From the NCBI RefSeq assembly GCF_000187745.1, contig NZ_GL732486.1:544736-608735 (forward strand): 64,000 bases of DNA, read 5' to 3'. This DNA is from Streptococcus sp. M334 (GTDB lineage: Bacteria > Bacillota > Bacilli > Lactobacillales > Streptococcaceae). The notes below the pieces were generated by a model. It was not told the origin of the DNA. It saw only the letters and a program-made list of their open reading frames with translations, and did no database searches. Below are positions 20,554 to 31,734 of this stretch, in pieces; positions within the stretch are counted from its first letter, which is position 1; every line of letters starts with the position of its first letter. Position numbers and translations under genes: made by a program.

Positions 20554-20581
20554 ATTTTACCAAATTTTCAGAAAATTGCAA
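20554..20581 (-). promoter_or_regulatory. gapN promoter
   Basis: Minus strand TTGCAA (20576-20581), 16 bases, extended TGG-TAAAAT (-10 at 20554-20559), about 30 bases before the TTG start. Confidence 0.65.
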
Positions 20582-20657
20582 CCCTTTTTTACAATATTTT
20601 TGAGATTATTTTCACAAGCTTAATTTTTCAAACTATTTGAACACTCTTGTTAAGCAG

Positions 20658-20764
20658 TATAGTGGATTGAACCTAAAGTAGTACACTACAGATTCTAAAA
20701 CATTTCTAGAAATTAATTTGACTTTCCTAATCTTGCTGTTCATATCTTATTTCAATCTACTATA
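20658..20764. repeat. RUP element, 107 bp
   Basis: Bounded by TATAGTGGATTGAA and TTCAATCTACTATA, 14-bp terminal inverted repeats with one mismatch. Its length is exactly the 107 bp described for the pneumococcal RUP, thought to be moved by an IS630-type transposase. It sits between the gapN promoter region and the pulA terminator and disrupts no gene. Confidence 0.85.
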
Positions 20765-20774
20765 AGTACAAAAA

Positions 20775-20803
20775 GAAAAGGCTTAGATGAACTAAACCTT
20801 TTT
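20775..20803 (-). terminator. Terminator downstream of pulA
   Basis: AAAAGGCTTAG pairs with CTAAACCTTTT (one mismatch) around ATGAA, between the RUP and pulA. The pulA stop is about 90 bases away. Confidence 0.5.
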
Positions 20804-20893
20804 CATGCTATACTATTTTTCATTGAGTTTTATAATTCGAGTATCAAGATATACTAGAAATTATACGGCCCAATTGAAAACTTTTGATTTCAT

Positions 20894-23173
20894 CTACAAA
20901 ACTTTAAAGACGCTGGCGCTAACGCCACCAACCATGTCTTTATCAGCTAAATGGCTGTTGGTTACCAAGAGTTCTAGATTTCCAGCATTTTCAAACTGGA
21001 AGTCTTGCCCTTTAGCATTAAAGACAACCAATAGATGTTCTTCCCCGTGAATCTCATAAACAATCCAACCACTATGCTCATTTGCTGAATGAACAAAGAC
21101 ATGATGGTAAATTTCTTCATAAGTAGGGTAAGAAAAGGCGCTGGTTTCGGTCTTCAATCGAATCATCTGACGAATAAACTCAATACTATCTTGACGCTCA
21201 TTGATCAAGTCCCAGTTGACTTGATTCACACTGTCAGGAGCATTGTAGCTATTCATAGCACGTTCTCTATCATCATGGGTCAACTCACCATTCTCACCAG
21301 TTGCAACCAGTTTGGTACGACCAAATTCTTGACCGATTTCCATAAAGGCCATCCCTTGCATGAGTAGGTTCATGGCTGTGGCAGTTTCGACCTTGCGCAT
21401 GATTTTCTCTGAACTTTGGTCTGGATGTAGGGTTGCCAACAAATCGTGAAGATTGTAATTGTCATGGGCCTCTACATAGTTAAGCACCTGATTTGGATGT
21501 GTATAGGTTCCTAATTCACGACTGCCTAGGATGGCTTTGGCTAGGATTGGTTCTGTCGCAGCACCACTAACAAAACCTGACTTGATAGCACCATAAACTT
21601 CTCCACCTTTGACAGCATCGCGCTGATTGTCATTAAAGAAACCAATATTTGGCATCTGGTAGGCATTGTCTTTCTTAGCCTTATCATAAGGGGCCAGACC
21701 TGTTCCCATATCCCATCCTTCTCCATAGAGGATAATGTTAGGGTCGATTTCATCCAAACTCTGACGAATCATCTGCATAGTCTTGACATCATGAATCCCC
21801 ATCAAGTCAAAACGGAAGCCGTCAATATTGTATTCCTGCACCCAGTATAGAAGAGAATCAATCATATACTTGCGGAACATTTCGTGTTCGCTGGCTGTTT
21901 CATTTCCAACACCCGTTCCATTCTGGAAGGTACCGTCTGGATTCATACGATAGTAGTAATCAGGGACAGTTGTTTGGAAAGGTGCATCAACAACTGAAAA
22001 AGTATGGTTATAGACTACATCCATAATGACACCAATACCCGCATCGTGATAAGCTTGAACCATGGTCTTCAAATCACGAATAACCTGAGCTGGATCCTCT
22101 GAATTTGTTGAAAGGCTGGTTTCTGGTGCGTTATAGTTTTGTGGATCATAACCCCAGTTGTAGGTTACATTCCCATCAGCATCGTATTCTTTGTGACGGT
22201 CTGCAATTGGTTGCAATTGAACATAATTGTAGCCCAGCTTCTTGATGTGATCAAAAGCAGTTGACTGACCGTACTGGTTAACCGTTCCAGTCTGAGCAGC
22301 ACCCAAGAAAGTTCCTCGAAGATGTTCATCTACACCTGAGGTCGGTGATTTGGTCAAATCACGAATGTGCATTTCACAAATAACTGCCTTACATGGATTT
22401 GCCAAGCGCCAAGTAGCCTCAGAACCATGCTTGACCTCGAAGTTTGCAACTTGCTTTTCTTCATGGCTCAGGATAGCTGAACGTTTGCCATCAGGACTGG
22501 TCGCAATTGTGTATGGGTCGCGTGTCAGTGTTTGGTGATGGGGGAATTGGACTTGATACTGATAAGCCTTACCAGTCAAATCTTCCTCAACATCCAAACT
22601 CCAGACACCGATTGTATTGTCTTTATGGTTATAAGAGTAGCTATTGCCTCTTTCCATCTCAAAAGTTTTCCAAACAGGAGCATCGTTAGTAGCTGATTCA
22701 TAAACGACAACCTGCACTTCTGTCGCTGTTGGAGCCCAGAGAGCAAAATGAGCCTGATTGTCCTCTACACGGCAACCCAATTCACCTTGGTAGCCCCAAT
22801 GATGATCAAAACTAGCACTGTTAATGGCCTTATCAAAGGCAAAAGGATTTTGATTCTTATAGAAAGGACTGGCAATAGCAGGATTTTCAGAATAATAAAT
22901 CCTATCATCCCCTTCCAAAATCCAGACCTCTGTTAAAAGAGGGTAGTGATTAAAACGGATAGCATACTCTTTACTGGTTTGGCCTGTATGAACCACAAAA
23001 TTCAAACTTTCTAGTGGATGAGAACTTGGGTGTTCAAAACTAAATAAAGCGCCAAAATAATCTTCTTTGTAGGTTAGCAAATCAATTCGTTGATCCTGAC
23101 TTTTCACAAAAGAGCAAGTATCGTATTCTCCATTCTTACGATGGTAATGAATGCGCATAGGGTAATTATACAT
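20894..23173 (-). CDS. pulA: Type I pullulanase, intracellular
   Basis: Hydrolyses alpha-1,6 branch points in pullulan, glycogen and limit dextrins; GH13, 759 aa. No signal peptide, so it acts in the cytoplasm, unlike the large surface pullulanase SpuA. An N-terminal carbohydrate-binding/CBM48 region extends to about residue 240. Catalytic motifs follow: YNWGYDP (type I pullulanase), DVVYNHTF, GFRFDLMGIHD, GEGWDMG and EAHDNYNLHD. With the nearby glg operon it supplies both branching and debranching of stored glucan. The start is the ATG at 23173 with AAGGA ten bases upstream; another ATG five codons in is possible. Confidence 0.92.
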   Translation of the reverse strand: MYNYPMRIHYHRKNGEYDTCSFVKSQDQRIDLLTYKEDYFGALFSFEHPSSHPLESLNFVVHTGQTSKEYAIRFNHYPLLTEVWILEGDDRIYYSENPAIASPFYKNQNPFAFDKAINSASFDHHWGYQGELGCRVEDNQAHFALWAPTATEVQVVVYESATNDAPVWKTFEMERGNSYSYNHKDNTIGVWSLDVEEDLTGKAYQYQVQFPHHQTLTRDPYTIATSPDGKRSAILSHEEKQVANFEVKHGSEATWRLANPCKAVICEMHIRDLTKSPTSGVDEHLRGTFLGAAQTGTVNQYGQSTAFDHIKKLGYNYVQLQPIADRHKEYDADGNVTYNWGYDPQNYNAPETSLSTNSEDPAQVIRDLKTMVQAYHDAGIGVIMDVVYNHTFSVVDAPFQTTVPDYYYRMNPDGTFQNGTGVGNETASEHEMFRKYMIDSLLYWVQEYNIDGFRFDLMGIHDVKTMQMIRQSLDEIDPNIILYGEGWDMGTGLAPYDKAKKDNAYQMPNIGFFNDNQRDAVKGGEVYGAIKSGFVSGAATEPILAKAILGSRELGTYTHPNQVLNYVEAHDNYNLHDLLATLHPDQSSEKIMRKVETATAMNLLMQGMAFMEIGQEFGRTKLVATGENGELTHDDRERAMNSYNAPDSVNQVNWDLINERQDSIEFIRQMIRLKTETSAFSYPTYEEIYHHVFVHSANEHSGWIVYEIHGEEHLLVVFNAKGQDFQFENAGNLELLVTNSHLADKDMVGGVSASVFKVL

Positions 23174-23291
23174 TTTTTATTTTTCCTTTTTAATTCTTGA
23201 TTTGTTTCTATTTCACTAATAAATTATTGACCAATTTTGTCACGACTAACAAACATAGTTATATTATCTAAACTCTGGTTTTAAACTATCA

Positions 23292-25286
<1,995 letters not shown>

Positions 25287-25342
25287 ACGAGAAGGGCGGA
25301 AAAAACACTCAGATTGGAATTATTTTTGAAGTCCAAGCAAAC

Positions 25343-26521
25343 TTATGTCTCTTTTTCAAAATGAGTTCGAACATACACGAGGGATAGACAAGACAGGATG
25401 ATAACCCCGCTTCCAATTATCAAGAAAGAAAAGAGATGTACACTTGGTAGCACTGTCATAAAGCCTTTGGCAATAGGCATAAATAGAATGGCTAAGGTAA
25501 AAATTGTGCTTAATACTCTCCCCAAATATTCCCCCTCAACCTTGGTTTGCACCTGAGTAAAAAAGTGAATATTAAAAATTGTCATAAACAATTCACAAAC
25601 TAAATTTCCAGAAAAGGAAAGCAAATTTGGAAGTGGTAATCCCATCATAAGAACTCCGACACCTGTCAAAGCCAGTAAAATCAAAAGATTATAAACATTA
25701 GCTTTAATTTTACTAGCTAGAAGAGCCCCAATGATGGAACCAATAGCCCCCATAGTCAAAATACTTGCGTAAGCTCCTTCTACTCCGTAAAGCCTATTTG
25801 AAAAGGGGAGGAGAAATTCAAAAGCGGCAAAAAAGAAATTAACACTGGAAGCTACTAACAAAAGGAAAAAGATTTCTTTCTGGCGCCAAATATAGCCAAG
25901 TCCATCTTTCATATCAGCAAAAATGGCTTTCCAGCTGAAAGTCTTTTTCTCTTGTTCCTGAGTCTCTTTTTTAGGGAGAAAAGCTACCAAGGTAAATGCG
26001 ATGAAAAAACTAATGGCATCTAAAACAAGCGTCGTATGGAGACTGGCAAATTGTAAAACAAGGAAGGAAAGTACAGGAGAACTTACAGCTACAACCTGCA
26101 AGGCCAACTCTAAACGAGCATTGTAGGTCACAATCTCGTCTTTCTCAACAACCTCAGTTATGATAGCTTTATTGGCTGTACGAGAAAATGCAAATGCAAC
26201 CGCCTGAACAATATTGGCAAAAATCAAAGCCCCAATCATCCAGCTGTCATTCCTTATGAAAGAAATAGTCAGACAAAGAATCCCACAAACAAGGTCTGTC
26301 GTCATTAAAATCTTACGACGAGAAAAACGGTCTGAAATGACTCCGCCAAAAGGATTTACGAGAATAGATGTAACGAGTTCAGAAATCTGATACATTCCTA
26401 AAACAGTCTGCCCGATAGTCCCCATGGAAGCCAACCAGACACTATTTCCATAATCATAGAGCATATTCCCTATCTTGTTAACAGCTCCACGGCTAATTAA
26501 CTGTACTGCATAGCGATTCAT
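25343..26521 (-). CDS. MFS drug-efflux-type transporter
   Basis: Membrane transporter of 392 aa with about 12 hydrophobic helices and the MFS motif-A loop GGVISDRFSRRKIL near residue 60. It resembles the MefA/MFS_3 group of efflux proteins, but the substrate cannot be told from sequence. It lies 80 bases after an Rgg-family regulator and an ABC-F ATPase on the same strand. A TGATACAAT extended -10 lies just before it, and a perfect inverted repeat sits upstream where an activator could bind. Confidence 0.85.
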   Translation of the reverse strand: MNRYAVQLISRGAVNKIGNMLYDYGNSVWLASMGTIGQTVLGMYQISELVTSILVNPFGGVISDRFSRRKILMTTDLVCGILCLTISFIRNDSWMIGALIFANIVQAVAFAFSRTANKAIITEVVEKDEIVTYNARLELALQVVAVSSPVLSFLVLQFASLHTTLVLDAISFFIAFTLVAFLPKKETQEQEKKTFSWKAIFADMKDGLGYIWRQKEIFFLLLVASSVNFFFAAFEFLLPFSNRLYGVEGAYASILTMGAIGSIIGALLASKIKANVYNLLILLALTGVGVLMMGLPLPNLLSFSGNLVCELFMTIFNIHFFTQVQTKVEGEYLGRVLSTIFTLAILFMPIAKGFMTVLPSVHLFSFLIIGSGVIILSCLSLVYVRTHFEKET

Positions 26522-26549
26522 ATGAAAACTCCTCTCAAATTTTGAAACT

Positions 26550-26558
26550 ATTGTATCA
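26550..26558 (-). promoter_or_regulatory. Extended -10 for the MFS gene
   Basis: Minus strand TGATACAAT, about 30 bases before the MFS ATG; no -35 match, suggesting dependence on an activator. Confidence 0.5.
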
Positions 26559-26580
26559 AAACCGAAAGGAGCTTTTTATT

Positions 26581-26600
26581 TTTTCCCTTATTTGGGAAAA
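26581..26600. promoter_or_regulatory. Candidate Rgg operator (inverted repeat)
   Basis: TTTTCCC-TTATTT-GGGAAAA is a perfect 7-bp inverted repeat between the rgg stop codon and the MFS -10, at about -35 to -55. It has no U run on the minus strand and so is not a terminator. Confidence 0.4.
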
Positions 26601-27464
26601 TTAATCTTTGACAAATTTTTCGTAGTGTTCCTGATAGTAGGCTACTTGCTCTGGAAGAGCTAGCACATCAAAAATATGCATGGCCTCTTGCATCTGCTTA
26701 CAGCCTTCTTTACACTGTCCTTTTTGGTACAAGGCAAAACCTTTGAGGTAATGTAAAATATTCCGTTCATAAAGACTAATGTTTTTACCAATAATCTTCT
26801 CTGTATAAGTCTCGAAATAGCTTGCATTGTCAAAAGAAAGATGCTCTAAACAATGCTGATAACAATTGAGGGCCAAAATCAAAACCAATCTCTTATGGCG
26901 ACCAATCTCTTGGTAAAATTCTTCCCTCTCCATAACTTCTCTTCCAATTCGAGTGACATAATCCACATCATAGAAACTATAGAGGTTACCGAAAAGAATC
27001 AACTCATACATGGTCCATTCTTCTGTTTTGAAGAGATAATCTGCCACCTTATCCAGATCATCCTGCTTCATCTCATAAGTCGAATCTCTTTGACAAATCA
27101 GACCCTGTAGCAAAATCCAGTTCAGCTCAAAATAGAGAGGATTTGTCGAACTCTTAGCCTTTTCAAGTTGTTCACTTTGCAGCTTTTGAAAACCTGCAAT
27201 ATCATTTGAATAATAAAGGGGTACAATTTGTCCCATCATGGCAACATGTTCATGATTGTGAAAATTCCTTGCCTTATCCATAAAATTTTCGATTGTTACA
27301 TGAATGTTATCCAAAATCTCAAAGAAACGTGAGACTGCTAGGTCAGACTCCCCAAGTTCAAAGCGAGATAACTGAGAGGTTGAACAGGATTCCCCGGCAG
27401 CCTCCTTTAAAGAATAATTTCCACTTGTTCGAAATTCACGAAATACTTTTCCAAGATGTTCCAT
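26601..27464 (-). CDS. Rgg/GadR/MutR family transcriptional regulator
   Basis: 287 aa, standard Rgg length. The N-terminal XRE helix-turn-helix (about 5-60) contains CSTSQLSRFELGES; the rest is the alpha-helical repeat domain that binds peptides in Rgg proteins. I place the start at the ATG at 27464, whose AGGTG overlaps the last codons of the ABC-F gene. A longer reading adds ten residues but has no ribosome site. No short hydrophobic peptide (shp) gene is seen beside it. It may regulate the MFS gene downstream. Confidence 0.85.
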   Translation of the reverse strand: MEHLGKVFREFRTSGNYSLKEAAGESCSTSQLSRFELGESDLAVSRFFEILDNIHVTIENFMDKARNFHNHEHVAMMGQIVPLYYSNDIAGFQKLQSEQLEKAKSSTNPLYFELNWILLQGLICQRDSTYEMKQDDLDKVADYLFKTEEWTMYELILFGNLYSFYDVDYVTRIGREVMEREEFYQEIGRHKRLVLILALNCYQHCLEHLSFDNASYFETYTEKIIGKNISLYERNILHYLKGFALYQKGQCKEGCKQMQEAMHIFDVLALPEQVAYYQEHYEKFVKD

Positions 27465-27466
27465 CT

Positions 27467-29368
27467 TTACACCTGCTCTGATAATTCTTCCCACTCAAGC
27501 ATGGCTTCTTCCTGACGGTGGCTGATTTTGTCCAGCTCAACCTGCAATTCCATCAGTTTTTCGGCATCGTTTGTTTCCAACATTTGTTCAGAAATGACTT
27601 GACTTTGACTTTCTAGCTCTTCAATTTCAGCTTCTAGACTTTCGATTTGTCGCATGAGCTTACGAACTTCTTTTTGACTTTCTTTCTGGGCTTGATAATC
27701 ATTGACTGGACTTGCTTCTTTTACTTGATTGTTAGTTGAAGCTTCCTCTGTCAGACTCATTTCTACTTCTGCTTTCTTCTCGACATAGTAGTCGTAATCA
27801 CCCAAGTAAAGAGTCGAGCCATTCTCAGACAATTCCAAAACATGAGTTGCCACACGATTGATAAAGTAACGGTCGTGGCTGACAAAGAGCAAGGTCCCAT
27901 CAAAGTCAATCAAGGCATTTTCCAACACTTCCTTGCTATCAATATCCAAGTGGTTGGTCGGCTCGTCAAGGATCAAGAAGTTGTTGTTTTCCATAGACAA
28001 TTTAGCTAAAAGCAAACGAGCTTTTTCGCCACCAGATAACATGCCGACTGATTTTTTAACATCATCTCCTGAGAAAAGGAAGGCACCTAGACGGTTGCGA
28101 ATTTCAACTTCCGGCGTCAGTTTAAAATCATTCCAGAGTTCATCTAATACAGTATTACTTGGTGTCAGCTTACTTTGGGTTTGGTCATAGTAACCAACCT
28201 CAACATTGGCGCCAAAGCGCTTTTCACCCTTGATAAAAGGAATTTGATCCACAATAGACTTGATAAAGGTTGACTTGCCGATACCATTTGGTCCAACAAT
28301 AGCAACAGCATTCATTTTACGAAGGTCTAGGTTGATAGGCTCTGACAATACTTCCCCATCATAACCAATAGCCGCATTTTCAACAGTCAAGACAATATTA
28401 CCCGAGGTTTTCTCAGACTGGAAGGTCATGTTGGCTGATTTCTTACCAGCTTCAGGCTTGTCCAAACGTTCCATTTTTTCCAGTTGTTTTCGACGAGATT
28501 GGGCACGTTTGGTCGTTGAAGCTCGGACTAGATTACGATTGACAAAGTCTTCTAGAGCTGCAATTTCCTTCTGTTGCTTTTCATAGTTTTTTGCCTCAGT
28601 AGCTAGTTTTTGCTCTTTCAACTCGACAAAACGAGAGTAGTTGCCCACATAGCGATCCAAGGAATGCTTGGTCAAATCTAGCGTAATTGTCGCAACCTTA
28701 TCCAAGAAATAACGGTCGTGACTGACAATAATGAGGGCACCGCTATAATTTATCAAGTAATTCTCTAGCCAAGCAATAGTTTCAATATCCAAGTGATTGG
28801 TTGGCTCGTCCAAGACCAAGAGATTGGGCTTTTCAAGAAGCATTTTAGCAAGAGCCAAGCGAGTATTTTGACCACCTGAAAGTTCGGCAATTTTCATCTG
28901 CCACATAGATTCGTCAAACTTGAATCCATTCAAAATCACTCGAATATCAGTTTCATAGGTAAAGCCACCTGCCTGACGAAAATTTTCAGATAAGCGGTCG
29001 TAATCTGACATCAGTTTATCCAAATCATCACCAGACTTTTCACCCATCTCCAACTCCATCTGACGAAGTTGTTTCTCCGTCCGACATAAGTCATCAAAGA
29101 CATGAAGCATCTCATCGTAGATGGTATTTTCAGACTCAAAACGGCTATCTTGGGCTAGGTAAGACAGAGAAATATCTTTTTTCTTATTGATTTCTCCACT
29201 AGTTGGCTCCTCTTCTCCAACCAAAATCTTCAAAAGAGTAGACTTACCTGCTCCATTTTTCCCAACAAGAGCAATCCTGTCTCGTTCATCAACTTGCAGA
29301 TTGATATTATCAAAAAGAACCTCTCCTGCAAAAGAACGTTCAATTTTATTAGCTTGTAAAATAATCAT
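27467..29368 (-). CDS. ABC-F family ribosome-associated ATPase
   Basis: 633 aa cytoplasmic protein with two ABC domains and no membrane segments. Walker A motifs GKNGAGKST and GPNGIGKST, signatures LSGGQNTRLALAK and LSGGEKARLLLAK, and Walker B LVLDEPTNHLD / LILDEPTNHLD. A charged linker joins the domains and a C-terminal coiled coil rich in Glu/Lys runs from about residue 540. ABC-F proteins act on translating ribosomes; some protect from antibiotics, others relieve stalling. It most resembles the housekeeping YdiF/Uup group. The start is the ATG at 29368, placed six bases after a strong -10; readings that add 21 residues upstream would begin before the promoter. Confidence 0.9.
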   Translation of the reverse strand: MIILQANKIERSFAGEVLFDNINLQVDERDRIALVGKNGAGKSTLLKILVGEEEPTSGEINKKKDISLSYLAQDSRFESENTIYDEMLHVFDDLCRTEKQLRQMELEMGEKSGDDLDKLMSDYDRLSENFRQAGGFTYETDIRVILNGFKFDESMWQMKIAELSGGQNTRLALAKMLLEKPNLLVLDEPTNHLDIETIAWLENYLINYSGALIIVSHDRYFLDKVATITLDLTKHSLDRYVGNYSRFVELKEQKLATEAKNYEKQQKEIAALEDFVNRNLVRASTTKRAQSRRKQLEKMERLDKPEAGKKSANMTFQSEKTSGNIVLTVENAAIGYDGEVLSEPINLDLRKMNAVAIVGPNGIGKSTFIKSIVDQIPFIKGEKRFGANVEVGYYDQTQSKLTPSNTVLDELWNDFKLTPEVEIRNRLGAFLFSGDDVKKSVGMLSGGEKARLLLAKLSMENNNFLILDEPTNHLDIDSKEVLENALIDFDGTLLFVSHDRYFINRVATHVLELSENGSTLYLGDYDYYVEKKAEVEMSLTEEASTNNQVKEASPVNDYQAQKESQKEVRKLMRQIESLEAEIEELESQSQVISEQMLETNDAEKLMELQVELDKISHRQEEAMLEWEELSEQV

Positions 29369-29374
29369 ACAAGT

Positions 29375-29403
29375 AGTATAGCATGTTTCCCTGAGGCATT
29401 CAA
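29375..29403 (-). promoter_or_regulatory. abcF promoter predicting a leaderless mRNA
   Basis: Minus strand: TTGAAT (-35, 29398-29403), 17 bases ending in TGC, TATACT (-10, 29375-29380), then ACTTGT and ATG. Both boxes and the spacing are good, so transcription should start at the ATG. Confidence 0.75.
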
Positions 29404-29454
29404 GACTTGATAAACCAGCATATGACACCACTTTTCTGAAAATTATGCTACCGT

Positions 29455-29483
29455 TTTACTAAAACGCTAAAAAGTGCTATAAT
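29455..29483 (+). promoter_or_regulatory. pgm promoter
   Basis: TTTACT (29455-29460), 17 bases ending in TGC, TATAAT (29478-29483). A 33-base leader with AAGGAG follows. Confidence 0.75.
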
Positions 29484-29521
29484 GTGAACGGTTAAAACAA
29501 TTTACAAAAAGGAGAATGTTA

Positions 29522-31240
29522 ATGTCTTACCAAGAAAATTACCAGAAATGGGTTGATTTTTCGGAGCTTCCTGACTACCTTCGTCAAGATTTGGAAAATA
29601 TGGACGAAAAAACTAAGGAAGATGCCTTCTATACAAATCTTGAATTTGGTACTGCAGGCATGCGTGGCTTGATTGGTGCTGGTACCAACCGCATCAACAT
29701 TTACGTTGTTCGCCAAGCTACTGAAGGATTGGCTCGTTTGATTGAATCAAAAGGTGGAAATGAAAAAGAACGTGGTGTCGCAATCGCCTACGATAGCCGT
29801 CACTTCTCACCAGAGTTTGCCTTTGAATCTGCGGCAGTTCTTGCTAAACACGGCATCAAATCTTACGTATTTGAAAGCCTTCGTCCAACTCCAGAACTAT
29901 CATTTGCAGTTCGTCATCTCAACTGTTTCGCAGGTATCATGGTCACAGCCAGCCACAACCCTGCTCCATTTAACGGTTATAAGGTTTACGGTGAAGACGG
30001 TGGACAAATGCCTCCACACGACGCGGACGCTTTGACTACTTATATCCGTGCAATCGAAAACCCATTTGCGGTAGAAGTTGCTGATGTGGAAGCTGAAAAA
30101 GCTTCTGGCTTGATTGAAGTTATCGGCGAAGCTGTTGACGTAGAATACCTTAAAGAAGTTAAGGACGTAAACATCAATCCAGCCTTGATTGAAGAATTTG
30201 GTAAAGACATGAAGATTGTCTACACACCACTTCATGGTACTGGTGAAATGTTGGCTCGTCGTGCTCTTGCCCAAGCAGGATTTGACTCTGTTCAAGTCGT
30301 TGAAGCGCAAGCAACTGCTGACCCAGACTTCTCAACTGTAAAATCTCCAAACCCAGAAAGCCAAGCAGCCTTTGCCCTCGCTGAAGAACTTGGTCGTCAA
30401 GTTGGTGCAGATGTTCTTGTGGCAACTGACCCTGATGCTGACCGTGTTGGTGTTGAAGTTCTTCAAAAAGATGGTAGCTACCTCAACCTATCAGGTAACC
30501 AAATCGGTGCTATCATGGCAAAATACATCTTGGAAGCCCACAAAAACGCTGGAACTCTTCCTGAAAATGCAGCCCTATGTAAATCTATCGTATCAACTGA
30601 CTTGGTAACGAAGATTGCTGAAAGCTACGGCGCAACTATGTTCAACGTTTTGACAGGTTTCAAATTTATCGCTGAAAAAATCCAAGAATTCGAAGAAAAA
30701 CACAATCACACATACATGATGGGATTTGAAGAAAGCTTCGGTTACTTGATTAAACCATTCGTACGTGATAAAGACGCTATCCAAGCTGTTCTTGTCGTTG
30801 CTGAACTTGCCGCCTACTACCGTTCACGCGGTTTGACACTTGCTGACGGTATCGAAGAAATCTACAAAGAGTACGGCTACTATGCAGAAAAGACAATCTC
30901 TGTTACCCTTTCAGGTGTCGATGGTGCAGAACAAATCAAAGCGATTATGGCTAAATTCCGCAACAATGCTCCAAAAGAATGGAACACAACAGCTATCACT
31001 GTCGTAGAAGACTTCAAGGCTCAAACTGCTACTGCTGCTGACGGAACTGTTACAAACTTGACAACTCCTCCAAGTGATGTGTTGAAATACACACTTGCTG
31101 ACGGTTCATGGATTGCCGTTCGCCCTTCAGGTACAGAACCAAAAATCAAGTTCTACATTGCAGTTGTAGGGGAAACCAACGAAGAATCACAAGCTAAGAT
31201 TGCTAATATCGAAGCAGAAATCAATGCTTTTGTAAAATAA
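29522..31240 (+). CDS. pgm: Phosphoglucomutase (alpha-D-phosphohexomutase family)
   Basis: Interconverts glucose-6-phosphate and glucose-1-phosphate, feeding capsule, teichoic acid and glycogen synthesis. 572 aa. It shows the phosphoserine loop VTASHNPAPFNGYK near residue 145, metal-binding DPDADRVG near 305, the sugar loop GFEESFGY near 400 and phosphate-binding RPSGTEPKIKFY near the end. The start is the ATG at 29522, seven bases after GGAG; the ATG two codons earlier touches the ribosome site. Transcribed alone, with promoter and terminator visible. Confidence 0.96.
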   Translation: MSYQENYQKWVDFSELPDYLRQDLENMDEKTKEDAFYTNLEFGTAGMRGLIGAGTNRINIYVVRQATEGLARLIESKGGNEKERGVAIAYDSRHFSPEFAFESAAVLAKHGIKSYVFESLRPTPELSFAVRHLNCFAGIMVTASHNPAPFNGYKVYGEDGGQMPPHDADALTTYIRAIENPFAVEVADVEAEKASGLIEVIGEAVDVEYLKEVKDVNINPALIEEFGKDMKIVYTPLHGTGEMLARRALAQAGFDSVQVVEAQATADPDFSTVKSPNPESQAAFALAEELGRQVGADVLVATDPDADRVGVEVLQKDGSYLNLSGNQIGAIMAKYILEAHKNAGTLPENAALCKSIVSTDLVTKIAESYGATMFNVLTGFKFIAEKIQEFEEKHNHTYMMGFEESFGYLIKPFVRDKDAIQAVLVVAELAAYYRSRGLTLADGIEEIYKEYGYYAEKTISVTLSGVDGAEQIKAIMAKFRNNAPKEWNTTAITVVEDFKAQTATAADGTVTNLTTPPSDVLKYTLADGSWIAVRPSGTEPKIKFYIAVVGETNEESQAKIANIEAEINAFVK

Positions 31241-31248
31241 GGCCCTAT

Positions 31249-31278
31249 AAAAGATGAGACTAACCAATCTCATCTTTT
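31249..31278 (+). terminator. pgm terminator
   Basis: AAAAGATGAGA and TCTCATCTTTT form a perfect 11-bp stem with an 8-base loop and a T tail. Confidence 0.9.
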
Positions 31279-31351
31279 TTTCGTATCAAATCTAAGCAAT
31301 TTTAGAAACTTTATGGCATACTAGACTTATCAATGAAAGCGAGGTAATCTC

Positions 31352-31699
31352 ATGGAACAATTTTTAGATAATATCAAAGACCTTGAAGTCACTACAGTTG
31401 CGCGTGCGCAAGAAGCTCTTGATAATAAAGAAACTGCAACCTTCTTCATCGGTCGCAAAACTTGCCCTTACTGCCGTAAATTTGCTGGTACCTTGGCAGG
31501 TGTCGTAGCTGAAACTAAAGCTCACATCTACTTCATCAACAGTGAAGAAGCAAGCCAACTCAATGAGTTGCAAGAATTCCGCTCACGCTACGGAATTCCA
31601 ACTGTACCAGGCTTCGTTCACATTGCAGATGGACAAATCAGTGTTCGTTGTGACTCTTCAATGTCAGCACAAGAAATCAAAGAATTTGCAGGATTGTAA
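31352..31699 (+). CDS. Thioredoxin-like protein (bacteriocin accessory/PedC type)
   Basis: 115 aa cytoplasmic thioredoxin-fold protein with redox motif RKTCPYCRKF (CPYC at about residues 37-40) and cis-Pro GIPTVP. It matches the family called bacteriocin transport accessory protein (PedC/BrcD). No bacteriocin genes are near, so a general thiol role is more likely here. A GAGGT ribosome site precedes the ATG. Confidence 0.85.
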   Translation: MEQFLDNIKDLEVTTVARAQEALDNKETATFFIGRKTCPYCRKFAGTLAGVVAETKAHIYFINSEEASQLNELQEFRSRYGIPTVPGFVHIADGQISVRCDSSMSAQEIKEFAGL

Positions 31700-31706
31700 A
31701 AGATAT

Positions 31707-31734
31707 AAAAAAGAAGGCCCTCGCCTTCTTTTTT
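31707..31734. terminator. Bidirectional terminator
   Basis: AAAAAAGAAGGC and GCCTTCTTTTTT form a perfect 12-bp stem around CCTC. It serves the thioredoxin-like gene on plus and the helicase gene on minus, whose stop codon lies inside it. Confidence 0.85.

Noticed and set aside
31352-31699. Bacteriocin locus
   Set aside because: The thioredoxin-like gene has the bacteriocin-accessory family name, but no peptide, transporter or immunity gene lies nearby.
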